A stretch of 7,083 nt of DNA from CAZWSE01 sp964636575 (GTDB taxonomy: Bacteria; Pseudomonadota; Alphaproteobacteria; Rhodobacterales; Rhodobacteraceae). Of this stretch, positions 5,129 to 7,083 are shown piece by piece. A program made the position numbers and the translations under genes. The DNA is taken from NCBI GenBank assembly GCA_964636575.1, contig CAZWSE010000135.1, positions 1 through 7,083 of the forward strand. The letters run 5' to 3'. Each line of letters begins with the position of its first letter. Position 1 is the stretch's first letter. Under the pieces are notes generated by a model. It did no database searches. It saw only the letters and a list, made by a program, of their open reading frames with translations, and was not told where the DNA came from.

Positions 5129-7083
5129 ATGGGCTACCGCTTCTTTTCCGACAAAAAACGACCCGTTCATCTGGGTCCGTACCCGTTGGAGCGCTTGGCG
5201 CGTGTTGATGAGATCCCTGATCTGTCCGGCCTGCCTGCCTTTGCGCCCCTGACCTTCCACCGCGATGATCCGCTGCATCTGGTCAATGCCATGTCCGATC
5301 ATCAGGCGATGATGGATGCGATCCGCGATGGCTTGGTGAACAAGGTGAAATCCGAAGTGCCTGCCGATGCAACCGACCGCGCCGATCACCTGAAAGCCTT
5401 CGGATATTTCAGCGATGCCTCGATGGTGGGGATCGGCCCTGTTGTGCCGCAAGCCGTGTTGGACGACCCCGTGCGCAACCCCGCTGTGGACCGTCTGGCC
5501 GACGACCTGCGCACCAAGCAGACCAAGACCTTGGCGTCGGGTATCGACCTGATCATGGCGGACCTGCGCGATGCGATGAATGCGCCACCCTCTGGCATTG
5601 GTGGGCATGATACGGCGCTTGTCTTTGCCTATGAATACCCCCGCGACCCAGCGGCAGATGAGCCAGGCACAGACTGGATCATGGACGCCCAAGCCGAACG
5701 CGCTTGCGTCCGCGCGACCGAGGCTGCGGTGATCATCGCCAACTACATCCGCCTTCTGGGTTGGGATGCAAAGGCGCATACGTCCACCTCGACGGATGTG
5801 TGCCTAGATCGGCTGACCGTTGCCGCAGGGCTTGGCACTGTGGAAGACGGCGCGGTGGTGAACCCCTATCTTGGCACCCGCTTTGGCGTTGCTGTGGTCA
5901 CCACCAATATGGATCTGACCCACGACCGCCCGCTCGCCCCGCAAGACCAACAACCGTTCTGGCGCACTAAGGGGCCAGCATGGTGGGCAGGCTACGGGTT
6001 CGCCAAATCCGCGCTCAACCGCGATCCCTTTGCCAAGCGTCGCTATGTGGACGGGGCGCATCCCTTTGAAAAGCTCAAGCGGGTGGAAGACCCGACGACC
6101 TATATAGACGAACCCAACGTCGCCCGTGTGCCCAAGCGTGCCGATATGTTCGCCCGCGCCCAGTTTGGCGATATGGGCAAGGCCAATCAGGCCAATGCAA
6201 GCGGCGGGTACTACGCCCGCAAATCCGCACCTGCGATGGGGCAGCGGCGGGTGCTTGGCGCGTTTGTGTTGCTGCAAGACGGGGCGTCGTCGCCCGCACG
6301 TGTCACCCTTGATCCGGCCTATGCGGCAGAGGCGATGAAAGCGGCGAGCTATTGGCTTGGCGTTGATGCGGTGGGCATTTCGCGGTGCCCTGACTGGACA
6401 TGGTACAGCCATGACGCCACGGGCGAGGCCATCGATCCGCCCCACGACCAAGCGATCAGCATGATCATCGACCAAGGCTATGAGACGATGGAAGGCGCGT
6501 CGGGCGATGACTGGATCAGCGTTGCCCAATCCATGCGAGCCTATCTGCGGTTTTCGCTGCTGGGCGGTGTGGTCGCACGGCAAATCCGGAACATGGGGTA
6601 TAAGGCCAAGGCCCATTCGGTGATGGATGGCGAGGTCTTGCAACCGCCCTTGCTGCTGCTTTCGGGCTTGGGCGAGGTGTCCCGCATCGGTGAGGTCATT
6701 CTGAACCCCTATCTTGGCCCGCGATTGAAGTCAGGTGCAGTTACAACAGACCTGCCGATGACCCACGACAAGCCGATTGATTTCGGGCTGCAATCCTTTT
6801 GTGAAAGTTGCAACAAATGCGCCCGCGAATGTCCCAGCGGTGCGATCACGGCGGGCCCCAAGTTGATGTTCAACGGGTATGAGATCTGGAAATCCGACAG
6901 CCAGCGCTGCGCGTCCTACCGGATTGGCACGCTTGGCGGGGCGATGTGCGGGCGCTGCATGAAAACCTGCCCGTGGAACCTTGAGGGGCTGTTTTCTGAG
7001 GCCCCCTTTCGTTGGGCTGCGATGAACATTCCCAAAGCCGCCCCTGTGCTGGCGCGCTTGGATGATGCGGTCGGGAACGGCGG
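5129..7083 (+). CDS. rdhA: Reductive dehalogenase, cytoplasmic NpRdhA/BhbA-like, 3' end outside window
   Basis: The frame is open for 651 codons from ATG 5129 to the right edge. AGGGGAGA (5113-5120) supplies the ribosome binding site. Family members use cobalamin and two iron-sulfur clusters to remove halogen from organohalides, known substrates of this branch being bromo-hydroxybenzoates. The catalytic part (about 390-550) contains TWYSHD, MEGASGDDWIS, SGLGEVSRIGE and NPYLGPRLKS, typical of RdhA. Two 4Fe-4S motifs follow: C558-x2-C561-x2-C564-x3-C568P and C594-x12-C607-x2-C610-x3-C614P. Residues 191-269 are a degenerate copy of 470-549 (RACVRA.../RAYLRF..., GWDAKAH/GYKAKAH, NPYLGTR/NPYLGPR). 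There is no twin-arginine signal and no membrane segment, which places it in the cytoplasm, unlike respiratory RdhA. Y426 and K492 or K494 are candidates for the catalytic Tyr/Lys pair described for NpRdhA, but need an alignment. A C-terminal flavin/ferredoxin reductase fusion is expected from relatives but is not visible. An alternative is an epoxyqueuosine reductase (QueG) relative, which is shorter and lacks this duplication. Confidence 0.93.
   Translation, partial: MGYRFFSDKKRPVHLGPYPLERLARVDEIPDLSGLPAFAPLTFHRDDPLHLVNAMSDHQAMMDAIRDGLVNKVKSEVPADATDRADHLKAFGYFSDASMVGIGPVVPQAVLDDPVRNPAVDRLADDLRTKQTKTLASGIDLIMADLRDAMNAPPSGIGGHDTALVFAYEYPRDPAADEPGTDWIMDAQAERACVRATEAAVIIANYIRLLGWDAKAHTSTSTDVCLDRLTVAAGLGTVEDGAVVNPYLGTRFGVAVVTTNMDLTHDRPLAPQDQQPFWRTKGPAWWAGYGFAKSALNRDPFAKRRYVDGAHPFEKLKRVEDPTTYIDEPNVARVPKRADMFARAQFGDMGKANQANASGGYYARKSAPAMGQRRVLGAFVLLQDGASSPARVTLDPAYAAEAMKAASYWLGVDAVGISRCPDWTWYSHDATGEAIDPPHDQAISMIIDQGYETMEGASGDDWISVAQSMRAYLRFSLLGGVVARQIRNMGYKAKAHSVMDGEVLQPPLLLLSGLGEVSRIGEVILNPYLGPRLKSGAVTTDLPMTHDKPIDFGLQSFCESCNKCARECPSGAITAGPKLMFNGYEIWKSDSQRCASYRIGTLGGAMCGRCMKTCPWNLEGLFSEAPFRWAAMNIPKAAPVLARLDDAVGNG

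Noticed and set aside
5039..5779. A 246-codon open frame on the minus strand opposite the dehalogenase start, also covering the divergent gap
   Set aside because: It is antisense to a well-supported rdhA frame. Its translation has no recognisable motif and is rich in His/Arg/Gly as expected from reversed GC-rich codons.
5804..6643. A 279-codon open frame on the minus strand within the dehalogenase gene
   Set aside because: It lies wholly antisense to rdhA. The composition is that of a shadow frame and no domain is visible.

Overview
The window reads as part of an alphaproteobacterial chromosome or large replicon, most likely from the marine Rhodobacteraceae/Roseobacter group. This is an inference. 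It rests on GC of about 61-63% in the two rightmost genes, the style of the RTX proteins, a reductive dehalogenase of the cytoplasmic Nitratireductor/Comamonas type, and TTAA-based (CtrA-like) motifs between the genes. No rRNA, tRNA, CRISPR array, insertion sequence or integrase was seen.

Left and centre (1-4975, minus strand): three tandem genes read leftwards and encode related RTX calcium-binding proteins. In transcription order they are a 618-aa protein (3119-4975), a 488-aa protein (1569-3035) and a third protein that runs off the left edge (1464 down to 1, 488 codons visible). The 618-aa protein has an N-terminal serralysin-like (peptidase M10) domain in which the catalytic glutamate is replaced by asparagine and the Met-turn is lost, so it looks like a pseudo-protease. 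The other two share a different N-terminal region of about 170 residues that I do not recognise. All three carry the same C-terminal architecture of three tandem modules of about 79 residues, each mixing RTX turns with a beta segment. The two complete proteins end in -DVIL and -DVLL, the classic C-terminus of type I secreted metalloprotease-family RTX proteins. The gaps are 83 and 104 bp, so the genes may be co-transcribed, but each gap carries its own GTTAAC-type motif.

Middle gap (4976-5128): this is a divergent regulatory region. It holds four TTAA quartets within 37 bp, one pair matching the CtrA spacing TTAA-N7-TTAAC, and a perfect ATCACA-TT-TGTGAT inverted repeat close to the rightward gene.

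Right (5129-7083, plus strand): a partial reductive dehalogenase (RdhA) with both ferredoxin-type cysteine motifs, no Tat signal, and an internal duplication of the corrinoid-binding fold. It resembles the oxygen-tolerant, cytoplasmic 'catabolic' RdhA enzymes (NpRdhA, BhbA). In those the same polypeptide continues into a flavin/[2Fe-2S] reductase module; here that part would lie beyond the right edge.

The two halves probably have separate jobs: secreted surface or extracellular RTX proteins on one side, intracellular dehalogenation of haloaromatics on the other. Nothing in the window links them functionally beyond the shared divergent intergenic region.
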